A stretch of DNA of 64,000 nt from Novipirellula artificiosorum (lineage in GTDB: Bacteria > Planctomycetota > Planctomycetia > Pirellulales > Pirellulaceae), in contig NZ_SJPV01000010.1 in the NCBI RefSeq assembly GCF_007860135.1, forward strand, positions 174,005 through 238,004. The letters are read 5' to 3'. Shown here in pieces: positions 16,448-25,019 of this stretch; the stretch's first letter is position 1, and each line of letters begins with the position of its first letter. The notes beneath the pieces were generated by a model. It was given only the letters and a program-made list of their open reading frames with translations. It was not told the DNA's origin and made no database searches. Position numbers and translations under genes: made by a program.

Positions 16448-18493
16448 ATGAGCGTTGCATCGACTGACATTGAGACCCAAGCAATCGATACCATCCGAAC
16501 GTTGAGCATGGATGCCGTCCAGACGGCAAACAGCGGTCACCCCGGCACCCCGATGGCGCTGGCGCCGATCGCGTACCAGGTTTTCAACCGGACCATGAAC
16601 TACGATCCGGCGAAGCCGGCTTGGCCCAACCGCGACCGTTTTGTGCTGTCATGCGGTCATGCGTCGATGTTGCTCTACAGCACCTTGCATCTGGCGGGCG
16701 TCAAAGCAGTCGACCCATCGGGCAACGTGCTCGACAAGCTTTCGATCACGTTGGAGGACATCAAGAATTTTCGCCAGATCGGCTCGGTCTGTGCGGGGCA
16801 TCCTGAATACGCGGAAGCCGCCGGGATTGAGACCACCACCGGACCGCTCGGGGCGGGCGTCAGCAATTCGGTTGGCATGGCGATGGCGGAAAAATGGCTC
16901 AAAGCCAACTACAACACCGACGAACATGTGCTGTTCAATTACAACACCTACGCGCTGTGCAGTGACGGTGATTTGATGGAGGGGGTTGCCTGTGAAGCCG
17001 CATCGGTTGCGGGGCATTTGAAACTCGACAACCTTTGCTGGATCTATGACGACAATCACATCACGATCGAAGGCGATACCGAGTTGGCGTTTAGCGAGGA
17101 CGTTGCAACTCGTTTTGAAGGATTGGGGTGGAATGTCCTGAAAGTCGACGATGCCAACGACACAAAGGCGCTCGCTGCGGCCATCGAAAAATTCAAATCG
17201 TGCCACGACAAGCCAACCCTGATCATCGTCCGCAGCGTGATTGGATGGGGAGCCCCCAATAAGCAAAACACCCATGGCGCACACGGGGCGCCATTGGGCT
17301 GGGATGAAATCGCCTTGGCCAAGAAGTTTTATGGTTTCCCAGAAGACGAAAAGTTCTACATCCCTGATGGCGTGGTCGAGCATTTTGCCGCCAATGTTGG
17401 CGAGCGTGGCAAGCAAGCCTCGGCGGCTTGGGAGACAATTTGGCAGCAATATCAAAAGGCGCACCCACAGAAGGCGGTTGAATTGCAAGCCGTGTTTGAT
17501 GGCAAGTTGCCCGCAGGATGGGACAAGGATATTCCCGTTTTTGAGCCCAGCGACAAGGGGGATGCCACGCGAAACAGCAGTGGCAAAGTGCTCAACGCGA
17601 TTGCTAAGAACTTTCCGACCATGATCGGTGGTTCGGCCGACTTGGCTCCAAGCAACAAGTCGGATTTGACCTTTGAAGGTGCCGACGAGTTTTTGCCACG
17701 TCACTATCAAGGCCGCAACTTGCACTTTGGGATTCGTGAACATGCGATGGCGGGCATCGTTAACGGGCTCTCCCTGTCAGGGCTGCGCAGCTATGGAGCC
17801 ACGTTCTTTGTCTTTTCCGATTACATGCGGGGCGGGATGCGGCTGAGCAGCATTATGCATCAACCGGTTCTTTTTATCTTGACCCATGATTCGATCGGCG
17901 TTGGCGAAGATGGTCCGACGCACCAACCGATCGAGCATTTAGCCGCGTGTCGCGCGATCCCGGGGTTGAACGTTTTCCGTCCCGGCGATGCAAACGAGGT
18001 TGCGGAGTGTTATCGCACCGCAATGCAAATTAGCGATCATCCCTCCGCGTTCGTCCTTTCTCGCCAAAACATGCCGACCCTCGACCGAACCCGGTTCGCG
18101 TCAGCCAGTGGTTGCGGCCGTGGTGGTTATGTGTTGAGCGATTGTGAAGGGACGCCGGACGTGATCTTGATGGGCAGCGGCAGTGAGTTGTTCATGTGTG
18201 TCGATGCCGCCGAAACGCTGACCAAAGAGGGCAAAAAGGTACGCGTCGTTAGCATGCCGTGCATGGACATTTTTGCAGATCAGGACCAGTCGTACATGGA
18301 TTCGGTGCTGCCCCCCAAGGTGACCAACCGGGTAGCAATTGAAGCGGGCATCCGGATGTGCTGGGATCGGTGGATTGGCAGTCACGGCAAATTTATTGGC
18401 ATGAGCGGTTTTGGAGCCAGCGGCCCGTATGATGAAGTGTACAAACACTTCGGTATCAACGCCGATGCGATGGTTGCCGCTGCAAAGCGGTAA
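16448..18493 (+). CDS. tkt: Transketolase
   Basis: A 681-residue thiamine-diphosphate enzyme of the pentose phosphate pathway, exchanging two-carbon units between ketose and aldose phosphates. Signatures: SGHPGTPMALAP at the N-terminus, GPLGAGVSNSVGMA, the thiamine/metal motif CSDGDLMEG to DDNHITIEGD, and in the pyrimidine domain GIREHAMAGIVNG and THDSIGVGEDGPTHQP, with a C-terminal domain ending at the stop. Length is normal. ATG at 16448 has a weak AAGAG 12-16 bases upstream; an in-frame GTG at 16436 is possible. It is a single gene downstream of the tRNA terminator. Confidence 0.95.
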   Translation: MSVASTDIETQAIDTIRTLSMDAVQTANSGHPGTPMALAPIAYQVFNRTMNYDPAKPAWPNRDRFVLSCGHASMLLYSTLHLAGVKAVDPSGNVLDKLSITLEDIKNFRQIGSVCAGHPEYAEAAGIETTTGPLGAGVSNSVGMAMAEKWLKANYNTDEHVLFNYNTYALCSDGDLMEGVACEAASVAGHLKLDNLCWIYDDNHITIEGDTELAFSEDVATRFEGLGWNVLKVDDANDTKALAAAIEKFKSCHDKPTLIIVRSVIGWGAPNKQNTHGAHGAPLGWDEIALAKKFYGFPEDEKFYIPDGVVEHFAANVGERGKQASAAWETIWQQYQKAHPQKAVELQAVFDGKLPAGWDKDIPVFEPSDKGDATRNSSGKVLNAIAKNFPTMIGGSADLAPSNKSDLTFEGADEFLPRHYQGRNLHFGIREHAMAGIVNGLSLSGLRSYGATFFVFSDYMRGGMRLSSIMHQPVLFILTHDSIGVGEDGPTHQPIEHLAACRAIPGLNVFRPGDANEVAECYRTAMQISDHPSAFVLSRQNMPTLDRTRFASASGCGRGGYVLSDCEGTPDVILMGSGSELFMCVDAAETLTKEGKKVRVVSMPCMDIFADQDQSYMDSVLPPKVTNRVAIEAGIRMCWDRWIGSHGKFIGMSGFGASGPYDEVYKHFGINADAMVAAAKR

Positions 18494-18914
18494 CGGTGGT
18501 GGTATTTGCGAAGCGTGCTCTGGGGCGCTGAGTCAGGCCAAAGCTTTCGCATCCTGTGGGATGCTATTCCTTCGGGGCAGCGATTTTGTTCGTTGCGGTG
18601 TTTCGGTGGGGCCGCCGCGTTTCTAGACAGGGTGCTACAATCGAGCACGCAAGCCGAGCGAAACCGGGGGGATCGTCGGCCATCGTCCTGTCGTTTTGAC
18701 CGGCGTCGTCACTTTTGAGTTTTCGTGTTTTTGCATTCCGCCAGGCATCTGCGAACGAGTAGACTGATGGTGGAGTGCCGATTGCGTTACCGTTGACGAT
18801 CCTCTGGATAGGCGAAGACGGGAGAGGCCGACGCAACGGCTTTATTTCTTTTTTGTATTGTTCCGGTTCCGGCCGTCGCAGTGCTTGGCAATCTTAGCGA
18901 GAGCGCGTTCAAGG
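18494..18914. other. Intergenic region before the Ser/Thr kinase
   Basis: About 420 bases with no gene I can support. Short open frames on both strands show no family resemblance. No hairpin followed by a T-run and no convincing promoter was found. Confidence 0.4.
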
Positions 18915-20054
18915 ATGGTTTCAAACCGAATGCAGTCGACAACGCGATACGAACCCAATCCGACGATCACGCTTCACGGCTCGACGCAGACCAACACGGA
19001 TGCCGAGTTGGTGCGGCGTTATGACGATTTGTTGAGCAAACGAAAGGTCAGTTGGACGGGGCACCACCACCTGTTGCGCCTGCTCGGCCGCGGCGGCCAG
19101 GGTGAAGTTTATTTGACGGAATACCGGGGAACCGACGGTTTCACGGTTCCCGTGGCCATGAAAGTCTTTTCACCCGAGCGCTATGCGGATAGCCGATCGT
19201 ACGAAGAGGCGATGGCGCGTGTCGCCACGATCGCCGCTCGCGTGGCTTTGATCCAGCACGACAACCTGTTGGATGTCCAGAATTTTTTCGAGCGTCACCG
19301 AATCCGTATCATGATGATGGAATGGGTGGATGGCTACGATTTGCGGCAACTCGTTTCGCCCCAGTGCTTGGAATTGCTTGAACACCATGTCAGTCAGCGG
19401 CGTTGGCGTTACATCAACGAAGTCATTTTGACCGAAGGTCCCGATCAGTCACGATTCAAGGCGGGGGTTGCCGTTGCGATCGTTCGCGAGTGTTTGGCGT
19501 CGCTGGCGGCACTGCACCGCGAGAACATCGTCCATGGGGATGTGAAGCCAGCCAATATCATGTTGAAGCGTTCGGGGCACACCAAATTGATTGATATGGG
19601 GTCCGCATTTGACTACACCGATCCACCACGTGATAGCGAATGCACTCCGATCTATGCGGCGCCAGAAGTGTTGGAGAACAACCAAGTCACTCCGCGCAGC
19701 GACCTTGCCAGTGTCGGCTATGTTTTGATTGAATTGCTCAGCGGAACGAATCCTTTCTCTGGCAAAGAGAGTTTGCGGCAATTGCTGCAGGCAAAACGCG
19801 AGTTGCCTTCGCGGTTACATACGGTGTTGCCGGAGGACGTGCTGCGCAACGAGTTGTTGATGAATTTTTTGTTGGGATTGATTGCACCGGATCCCAATCG
19901 GCGGTTCCCCAGTGCGGAAGCGGCCGAGCATGTGGAACAAGGTGCCGCGGCCTTTCATCGGCAATTGATTCGCAGTGACATGGCGACGGAGTACGACAAT
20001 GACATTCGCGTTTGGCTCGAAGAACTCCGGCAATTAGAAAGCTTTGAACACTGA
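18915..20054 (+). CDS. Serine/threonine protein kinase (Hanks type), soluble
   Basis: About 379 residues, almost all kinase domain. Gly-rich loop GRGGQGEVY, catalytic lysine in VAMKVF, catalytic loop HGDVKPANIM (HGD for the usual HRD), metal-binding IDMGSA (DMG for the usual DFG), then the activation segment with PIYAAPEVL. HRD-to-HGD and DFG-to-DMG are mild changes; the key Asp residues are kept, so activity is likely. No transmembrane or sensor domain is present, unlike many planctomycete kinases. The start is uncertain: ATG 18915 and ATG 18930 are both possible. SuhB-like gene starts 32 bases after the stop, suggesting co-transcription. Confidence 0.85.
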   Translation: MVSNRMQSTTRYEPNPTITLHGSTQTNTDAELVRRYDDLLSKRKVSWTGHHHLLRLLGRGGQGEVYLTEYRGTDGFTVPVAMKVFSPERYADSRSYEEAMARVATIAARVALIQHDNLLDVQNFFERHRIRIMMMEWVDGYDLRQLVSPQCLELLEHHVSQRRWRYINEVILTEGPDQSRFKAGVAVAIVRECLASLAALHRENIVHGDVKPANIMLKRSGHTKLIDMGSAFDYTDPPRDSECTPIYAAPEVLENNQVTPRSDLASVGYVLIELLSGTNPFSGKESLRQLLQAKRELPSRLHTVLPEDVLRNELLMNFLLGLIAPDPNRRFPSAEAAEHVEQGAAAFHRQLIRSDMATEYDNDIRVWLEELRQLESFEH

Positions 20055-20086
20055 CGTCCTCCCCGATCATAGAAACAGCAAACACG

Positions 20087-20881
20087 ATGGACCAAGAGCA
20101 CTTGGATGTGGCGCTCCGGGCAGCAAAAGCCGGAGCGGTGGAATTGATGGCCCGACGCGATGATCGCGTCGTCCGCGAAAAGGCCCCGAAAGATCTCGTT
20201 ACCGACGCGGACCTCGCCGCCCAACAAGCGATCCGGTCGATTCTGATGGACTGTTTTCCTGGGTACGCGTTCGTCGGTGAAGAAGAAGGCGAAAATGAAC
20301 CGCCGAACTCCGTGCGTCAAGGAGAGATCGATGCGCCACCGTGTTGGGTGGTGGATCCGCTAGACGGGACCGTGAACTACGTGCATCGATTGCAAAGTTT
20401 TGCGGTGTCCATCGGCTTGTACGCGGCTGGCAAAATGCGACTCGGCGTGATCTACGATCCGGTTTGTGACGAGATGTTCACGGCCATCGATGGTCAGGGA
20501 GCCCGTGTCAACGGTCGATCGATCCGGGTCAGTGCTTGCGAAGAGATCGGCGAAGGTTTGTTCTCCTGCAGTTTTCCGGCGGGTATTGAAAGCGATGCAC
20601 CGGAGGTCCGGCAATTTATCCGGGTGCTTGGGCAGTGCCGGTCGCTGCGCCGGCTTGGATCCTGTGCACTTAACATGTGCTACGTTGCCGCCGGACGATT
20701 GGACGGCTATTGGGCAACGAGTGTCCAGCCCTGGGATGCCGCGGCGGGGATCGTGATCGCACGTGAGGCTGGCGCGACGTTGACGCAAGTCGACGGGGCT
20801 TCACTTGACGATTGGTCACCCAAATTCTGTTTAACGGCGTCCCAAAAACTACACCAATCGATGCTTGATTTGCTTGCCTGA
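20087..20881 (+). CDS. Inositol monophosphatase family protein
   Basis: A 264-residue phosphatase of the lithium-sensitive IMPase/SuhB/CysQ superfamily. Metal ligands: VTDADLAAQ (Asp), GEEEGE (Glu pair), WVVDPLDGTVNYVH (DPLDGT) and WDAAAGIVIAREAGA (Asp in W-D). Family members remove phosphate from inositol or related sugar phosphates, or act on PAP; the substrate is not evident here. Length is typical and ATG at 20087 fits. It may be expressed with the upstream kinase. A 170-base gap then leads to the next cluster. Confidence 0.9.
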   Translation: MDQEHLDVALRAAKAGAVELMARRDDRVVREKAPKDLVTDADLAAQQAIRSILMDCFPGYAFVGEEEGENEPPNSVRQGEIDAPPCWVVDPLDGTVNYVHRLQSFAVSIGLYAAGKMRLGVIYDPVCDEMFTAIDGQGARVNGRSIRVSACEEIGEGLFSCSFPAGIESDAPEVRQFIRVLGQCRSLRRLGSCALNMCYVAAGRLDGYWATSVQPWDAAAGIVIAREAGATLTQVDGASLDDWSPKFCLTASQKLHQSMLDLLA

Positions 20882-21051
20882 TCCATCGGCGAGTGGGGAT
20901 TGGGTGGACGTAATCCCCTGTTTCGCCTTAGCGGTCGCGACACCGCCTGAGTTGCGGAGCGTCATCCGCACCGCTTGAGTTTGTCGGAGGCTTTCGCGAC
21001 AATGCCGGGCCTGTGACGCTATCCTGCTCCGCCCTCATTTTGTTTGCTGCC

Positions 21052-22380
21052 ATGATCAATCACCAATATGTCGATCGGCTCGTGAATCTGTTGGACCCTG
21101 ATGGAAACCAGATCCTCAACATGTCGGTTGACGAGGCGGTCTCGGCGGTCGCCAGTGGCGATGTGAACGAAGTTCGCAAGATTGACGGTCAGTTTGCTTT
21201 GCTTCACAAGGACGGCCAAGTCGTTCGCATGGCTCGGTCCATCGCTCGGCCGATGCGATTCTTTTTGGCCAAACGGGCCGAGGGGCCTTGTTTGGTGGTC
21301 GCCGAACGCATCGATGAAATCCGTGACTTTCTCATAACCGAGGGGCTCGCGGATCAGTTCCACCCTTCCTACACACGGATGGTACCCGCTCATTATTTGC
21401 TGGAATTGCAACTGATCGGTTGCCCAGATCCCAATCCCGGTTACCAACGGTTTTTTAGTCCCAAACGAAACTGCTTGCCGACCGATTTGGACGTGATCGG
21501 CGAAGCTTACATCGGTCAATTGACCAAAGCATGTGAGCAGTGGCTTGACAAGGTTGGTCCTGACGAACCGATCGGTGTGATGTTTTCGGGTGGCATCGAT
21601 AGTGGTTCGGTCTTCTTGGTGCTGTATTCGTTGTTGCTCAAACGAGGTGAGTCGCCAAGCCGTTTGAAAGCGTTCACGTTATCGATCGACGGAGAAGGGG
21701 AAGACGCCCAGCAGGCGGTCGATTTTTTGAAGCCGCTTGGGCTGGACCTGTTCCTTGAAACGTTCAACGTCCCGTTGTCGGCGATCGACTATCGAAAAGC
21801 GATCGCAGCAGTCGAAGACTACAAGCCACTCGATATTCAATCGGCAACGGCCGGTTATGCATTGTGCGAAGCGATTCGCGATCGCTATCCCGATTGGAAG
21901 TACCTCGTCGATGGTGACGGTGGCGACGAAAATTTGAAGGACTATCCGATTGAAGACAATCCGGAATTGACGATTCGCAGCGTCTTAAACAACTTGATGT
22001 TGTATCAAGAAGGTTGGGGAGTCGATGCGGTCAAGCATTCGAAAACGTATTCGGGAGGGCAGAGCCGAGGGCACGTTCGCACTTGGGCTCCAGGGCGACA
22101 GTTTGGTTTTAGCGGTTTCAGTCCCTACGCCTTGCCAAATGTCATTGAAGTTGCTGAAGGCATTCCGTTCATTGAATTGACGGATTGGCAACATGAAAAA
22201 CTATACGCGTTGAAAGGCGAGGTCGTTCAACGTGGCATCAAGGCGGTTACGGGAATGGAGATGCCGATCTTCCCCAAACGCCGTTTTCAGCGCGGGGTCG
22301 CTTCGGCGTCCGCTTTCTCTAAAATCTTCCCCGCATCGGAACACGAGTACCGACGCGAATTTGCGGAAATGAATGCGTAA
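21052..22380 (+). CDS. Asparagine-synthetase-like ATP-dependent ligase lacking the glutaminase Cys
   Basis: A 442-residue protein. The C-terminal domain has the PP-loop FSGGIDSGSV (near residue 179) that binds ATP and the acidic GDGGDEN motif, as in asparagine synthetase B. The N-terminal glutaminase-like domain is shortened and starts MINHQYVD, without the Cys2 nucleophile, so glutamine hydrolysis is not expected. Cys-less relatives include beta-lactam synthetase, carbapenam synthetase and lasso-peptide cyclases, which adenylate a carboxylate and form an amide within a molecule. I infer an amide-forming step in a small pathway. ATG 21052 is chosen over a GTG at 21013. Its last 8 bases overlap the start of the radical SAM gene, so the two are coupled. 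Confidence 0.75.
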   Translation: MINHQYVDRLVNLLDPDGNQILNMSVDEAVSAVASGDVNEVRKIDGQFALLHKDGQVVRMARSIARPMRFFLAKRAEGPCLVVAERIDEIRDFLITEGLADQFHPSYTRMVPAHYLLELQLIGCPDPNPGYQRFFSPKRNCLPTDLDVIGEAYIGQLTKACEQWLDKVGPDEPIGVMFSGGIDSGSVFLVLYSLLLKRGESPSRLKAFTLSIDGEGEDAQQAVDFLKPLGLDLFLETFNVPLSAIDYRKAIAAVEDYKPLDIQSATAGYALCEAIRDRYPDWKYLVDGDGGDENLKDYPIEDNPELTIRSVLNNLMLYQEGWGVDAVKHSKTYSGGQSRGHVRTWAPGRQFGFSGFSPYALPNVIEVAEGIPFIELTDWQHEKLYALKGEVVQRGIKAVTGMEMPIFPKRRFQRGVASASAFSKIFPASEHEYRREFAEMNA

Positions 22381-23371
22381 GCCGCTGCCTCGGTTTACCG
22401 ATCGCGAGGTTTTGGCGGCCCGCGGCTCAGGGCCCCCGCTTGCAGGTCCCGCTCTCGCAGGTCACCGCATTGCAGAACGCGATCAACTCGATCCGCGAAA
22501 GCCCTTCGCGATGTTGGTCGAACCGGAATGCGATGCACGCAGGAAGGTTGTCGATGTTGCCACGATCTTCCTCACCAATCGCGAGTGTCCGCTGCGGTGC
22601 GCGATGTGCGATCTGTGGAAGCACACGTTGACTCGGCGTGTCGCGGTTGGTGATATTCCCCGCCAGATTCGCTTCGCGCTCGATCAATTGCCCGATGCGT
22701 CCGAAATTAAACTCTACAACAGTGGCAATTTCTTTGACCGGCAAGCGATCCCGCCGGACGACTATGCGTCGATCGCCGACTTGGTTCGCCGTTTTGACAC
22801 GGTCGTCATTGAGAATCATCCTCGCCTCTGCGGTCAAGTCTGCAGCGATTTTCGTGACTTGATTGCTCCGGCCCAGCTTGAGATCGCGATCGGGCTGGAG
22901 ACGTGTTACGAGGACATGCTTGCAACCTTGAATAAAGGGATGACACTTAGCGACTTTGATCACGCCGTTGAGCGATTGCATTGCGAGCGGATTCGAACAC
23001 GAGTGTTTTTGCTGCAGAGCTTACCCTTCCTGACCGAATCCGAATCGGTCGAGTGGACGCTCCGATCGATGGACTATGCGTTCGACCGAGGTGTCGATTG
23101 TTGTTCGGTCATTCCAACGCGATCCGAGAACAGTTTGATCCAAGCGTTGGCGCGAACGGGCGATTTTGTGCAACCGTCGGGCGAATCGATCGAACGGGTC
23201 GCATCGGCGGGAATCGAAAAGGATGCCGGACGCGTGTTCGTCGACCTCTGGCAGACCGAGCGGTTCTTTCCATGTGATGTGTGCCGAGAAAAGCGGATGG
23301 CCCGATTGCAACAAATGAACTTGACTCAGCAAGTGGTGCCCCCGATCGAGTGCGGTGAATGTGGAAAGTGA
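22373..23371 (+). CDS. Radical SAM enzyme, family unassigned (RaSEA/Elp3-like pattern)
   Basis: A 332-residue protein. The [4Fe-4S] cluster motif is C72-P-L-R-C76-A-M-C79 (CxxxCxxC), following VATIFLTNR. The block KLYNSGNFFD and the phrase VVIENHPRLC recall the archaeosine-synthase beta-subunit (TIGR01210-like) group of radical SAM proteins, but the tRNA role is not shown. Four further cysteines near the C-terminus (C-D-V-C and C-G-E-C) could hold zinc or a second cluster. The start ATG overlaps the end of the ligase gene by 8 bases (ATGCGTAA). The reaction is unknown; a carbon-centred rearrangement or methyl/sulfur insertion on the pathway product is conceivable. Confidence 0.75.
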   Translation: MRKPLPRFTDREVLAARGSGPPLAGPALAGHRIAERDQLDPRKPFAMLVEPECDARRKVVDVATIFLTNRECPLRCAMCDLWKHTLTRRVAVGDIPRQIRFALDQLPDASEIKLYNSGNFFDRQAIPPDDYASIADLVRRFDTVVIENHPRLCGQVCSDFRDLIAPAQLEIAIGLETCYEDMLATLNKGMTLSDFDHAVERLHCERIRTRVFLLQSLPFLTESESVEWTLRSMDYAFDRGVDCCSVIPTRSENSLIQALARTGDFVQPSGESIERVASAGIEKDAGRVFVDLWQTERFFPCDVCREKRMARLQQMNLTQQVVPPIECGECGK

Positions 23372-23469
23372 CCGCTGCGGAAGCACCGGGTCGGAAAATG
23401 GGTTAAATTGGTCGGGCTTCGGTAGCTTCGTTACGCACGCTCTCCATTGATCTCAACTCCCTCATCCAA

Positions 23470-24987
23470 ATGAACCAGAATTCGAATCGCTACGACGTCG
23501 TCATCCTCGGGGCTGGGTTTGCCGGCAGCTTGCTGTCGACCATTCTGAGCAAGCATGGCATGAACGTTGCCGTGGTGGATCGCAGTCAGCACCCGCGTTT
23601 TACCGTCGGCGAGTCATCGACGCCGGCTGCGGATTTTTTGCTCGAGCACCTTGTCAATCGATACGAACTCAGTGATTTTAAGCCGTTGGTGCGGTTTGGA
23701 AGTTGGCAGCGGGCCCATCCCGAGGTCTTGTGCGGATGCAAACGCGGGTTCAGCTACTTTTATCACGGAGGCGCCGACGGATTTCAGGCACGCACGGACC
23801 ATCGTGACGAGTTGCTGGTGGCCGCGAGCGAATCGAATGAGTTAGCAGACACACAATGGTATCGGGCCGACGTGGACCAATTCTTTGTCGACGTCGCGAA
23901 GCGGCAGGGTGTCGATCTGTACGAGCAAACGGGTGTTGAGAGTGCCGTTCGAACGGCCGCGGGAACTTGGCGGCTTGAAGGTCGCAGTCGACGTCGACCG
24001 ATCTCGTTTGAAGCTCCCTTTCTTGTCGATGCAACCGGCGCAGGGCGTTTTCTGACTCAGCAACTTGGCATCGAAGATGCAACGGACCGGTTGCGGACAA
24101 AGTCGTCGGCGATCTACAGCCATTTCGATCACTTGACGACGACGACCGAATGGCTTCGCGAATGCGGCGCGGTGCTTGAGGATTATCCCTACACGGCCGA
24201 GGACTCCGCGGTTCATCATCTGTTTCGCGATGGATGGCTTTGGCATTTGCGTTTCGTCAACGGCCGAACGAGCTTAGGGTTTGTCTACGACGAGCGAGGG
24301 TCGAAGGAAGAAAAGTCCTATGCCAAGCAAACGCATTGGCAGCAGGTGCTCGATGCACATCCTGTGCTTCGAGATGTACTGGGTGATGCCGTGATGTCGT
24401 CGTTCCCAGGTCGCGTTCTCCGCACCCATCGCTTGCAGCGACTAGCCTCCGTCGCAGCGGGCGACGATTGGGCGGCGTTGCCCTTTTCGGCCGGTTTCAT
24501 TGATCCGATGCACAGCACCGGGATTGCACATTCGATCAGTGGTGTCGAGCGAATCGCACGCATCTTGATTGACAGCGACAGCGGCCAGCGCGGCGATGCG
24601 CTGCAACAGTACTCGGAATCGGTCATCCAGGAAATCGAATTGATCGACAAATTGGTGTGGGGATGCTATGTCGGGTTAGAGGATTTCCGGCTCTTCAATG
24701 CGTGGAGCATGATCTACTTTGCCGTGGTGACCACTTACGAGCGACTTTTTGCCGAAGCAAAAAATGAACAGGTTGGCTTTTTGGGTGCTACGAACCCCGC
24801 CATTGCTGATTGCGTGAATGACTTGACGGCGCAGCTTTCGCTCGCCGAGCAATCGGGCGAAGTGAATCGAGACGCTTGGGTCGAATCCTTTTGTGGTACG
24901 ATTCGCCAAACCATCCAGCCGTTCAACCAAGTGGGACTTTTTGACCCACCCTTGCCGAACATGTACCATCGCACGGCGGCGAAATAG
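23470..24987 (+). CDS. FAD-dependent oxidoreductase of the flavin halogenase / geranylgeranyl reductase superfamily
   Basis: A 505-residue protein. The dinucleotide-binding GAGFAGS lies at residues 14-20; HPRFTVGESSTPAADFLLEHL matches the FAD-contact region of tryptophan-halogenase-like proteins, and GFIDPMHSTGIAHS the second FAD motif. Known halogenases have W-x-W-x-I-P; here the corresponding place (near residue 255) reads GWLWHLRF, so the I-P is missing and a genuine halogenase is doubtful. Redox chemistry (desaturation, hydroxylation or reduction) on a pathway intermediate is likelier. It starts 98 bases after the radical SAM gene and ends 32 bases before the dehydrogenase, all on one strand. 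Confidence 0.8.
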   Translation: MNQNSNRYDVVILGAGFAGSLLSTILSKHGMNVAVVDRSQHPRFTVGESSTPAADFLLEHLVNRYELSDFKPLVRFGSWQRAHPEVLCGCKRGFSYFYHGGADGFQARTDHRDELLVAASESNELADTQWYRADVDQFFVDVAKRQGVDLYEQTGVESAVRTAAGTWRLEGRSRRRPISFEAPFLVDATGAGRFLTQQLGIEDATDRLRTKSSAIYSHFDHLTTTTEWLRECGAVLEDYPYTAEDSAVHHLFRDGWLWHLRFVNGRTSLGFVYDERGSKEEKSYAKQTHWQQVLDAHPVLRDVLGDAVMSSFPGRVLRTHRLQRLASVAAGDDWAALPFSAGFIDPMHSTGIAHSISGVERIARILIDSDSGQRGDALQQYSESVIQEIELIDKLVWGCYVGLEDFRLFNAWSMIYFAVVTTYERLFAEAKNEQVGFLGATNPAIADCVNDLTAQLSLAEQSGEVNRDAWVESFCGTIRQTIQPFNQVGLFDPPLPNMYHRTAAK

Positions 24988-25019
24988 GACGGTGCCCCAA
25001 GGAAGCGGCGGAAAACAAA

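Noticed and set aside
20882..21051. A RiPP precursor peptide gene before the ligase
   Set aside because: The 170-base gap has no short frame with a ribosome site and leader/core features.
23470..24987. Call as tryptophan halogenase
   Set aside because: The W-x-W-x-I-P motif is not preserved, so a specific halogenase name would overstate the evidence.
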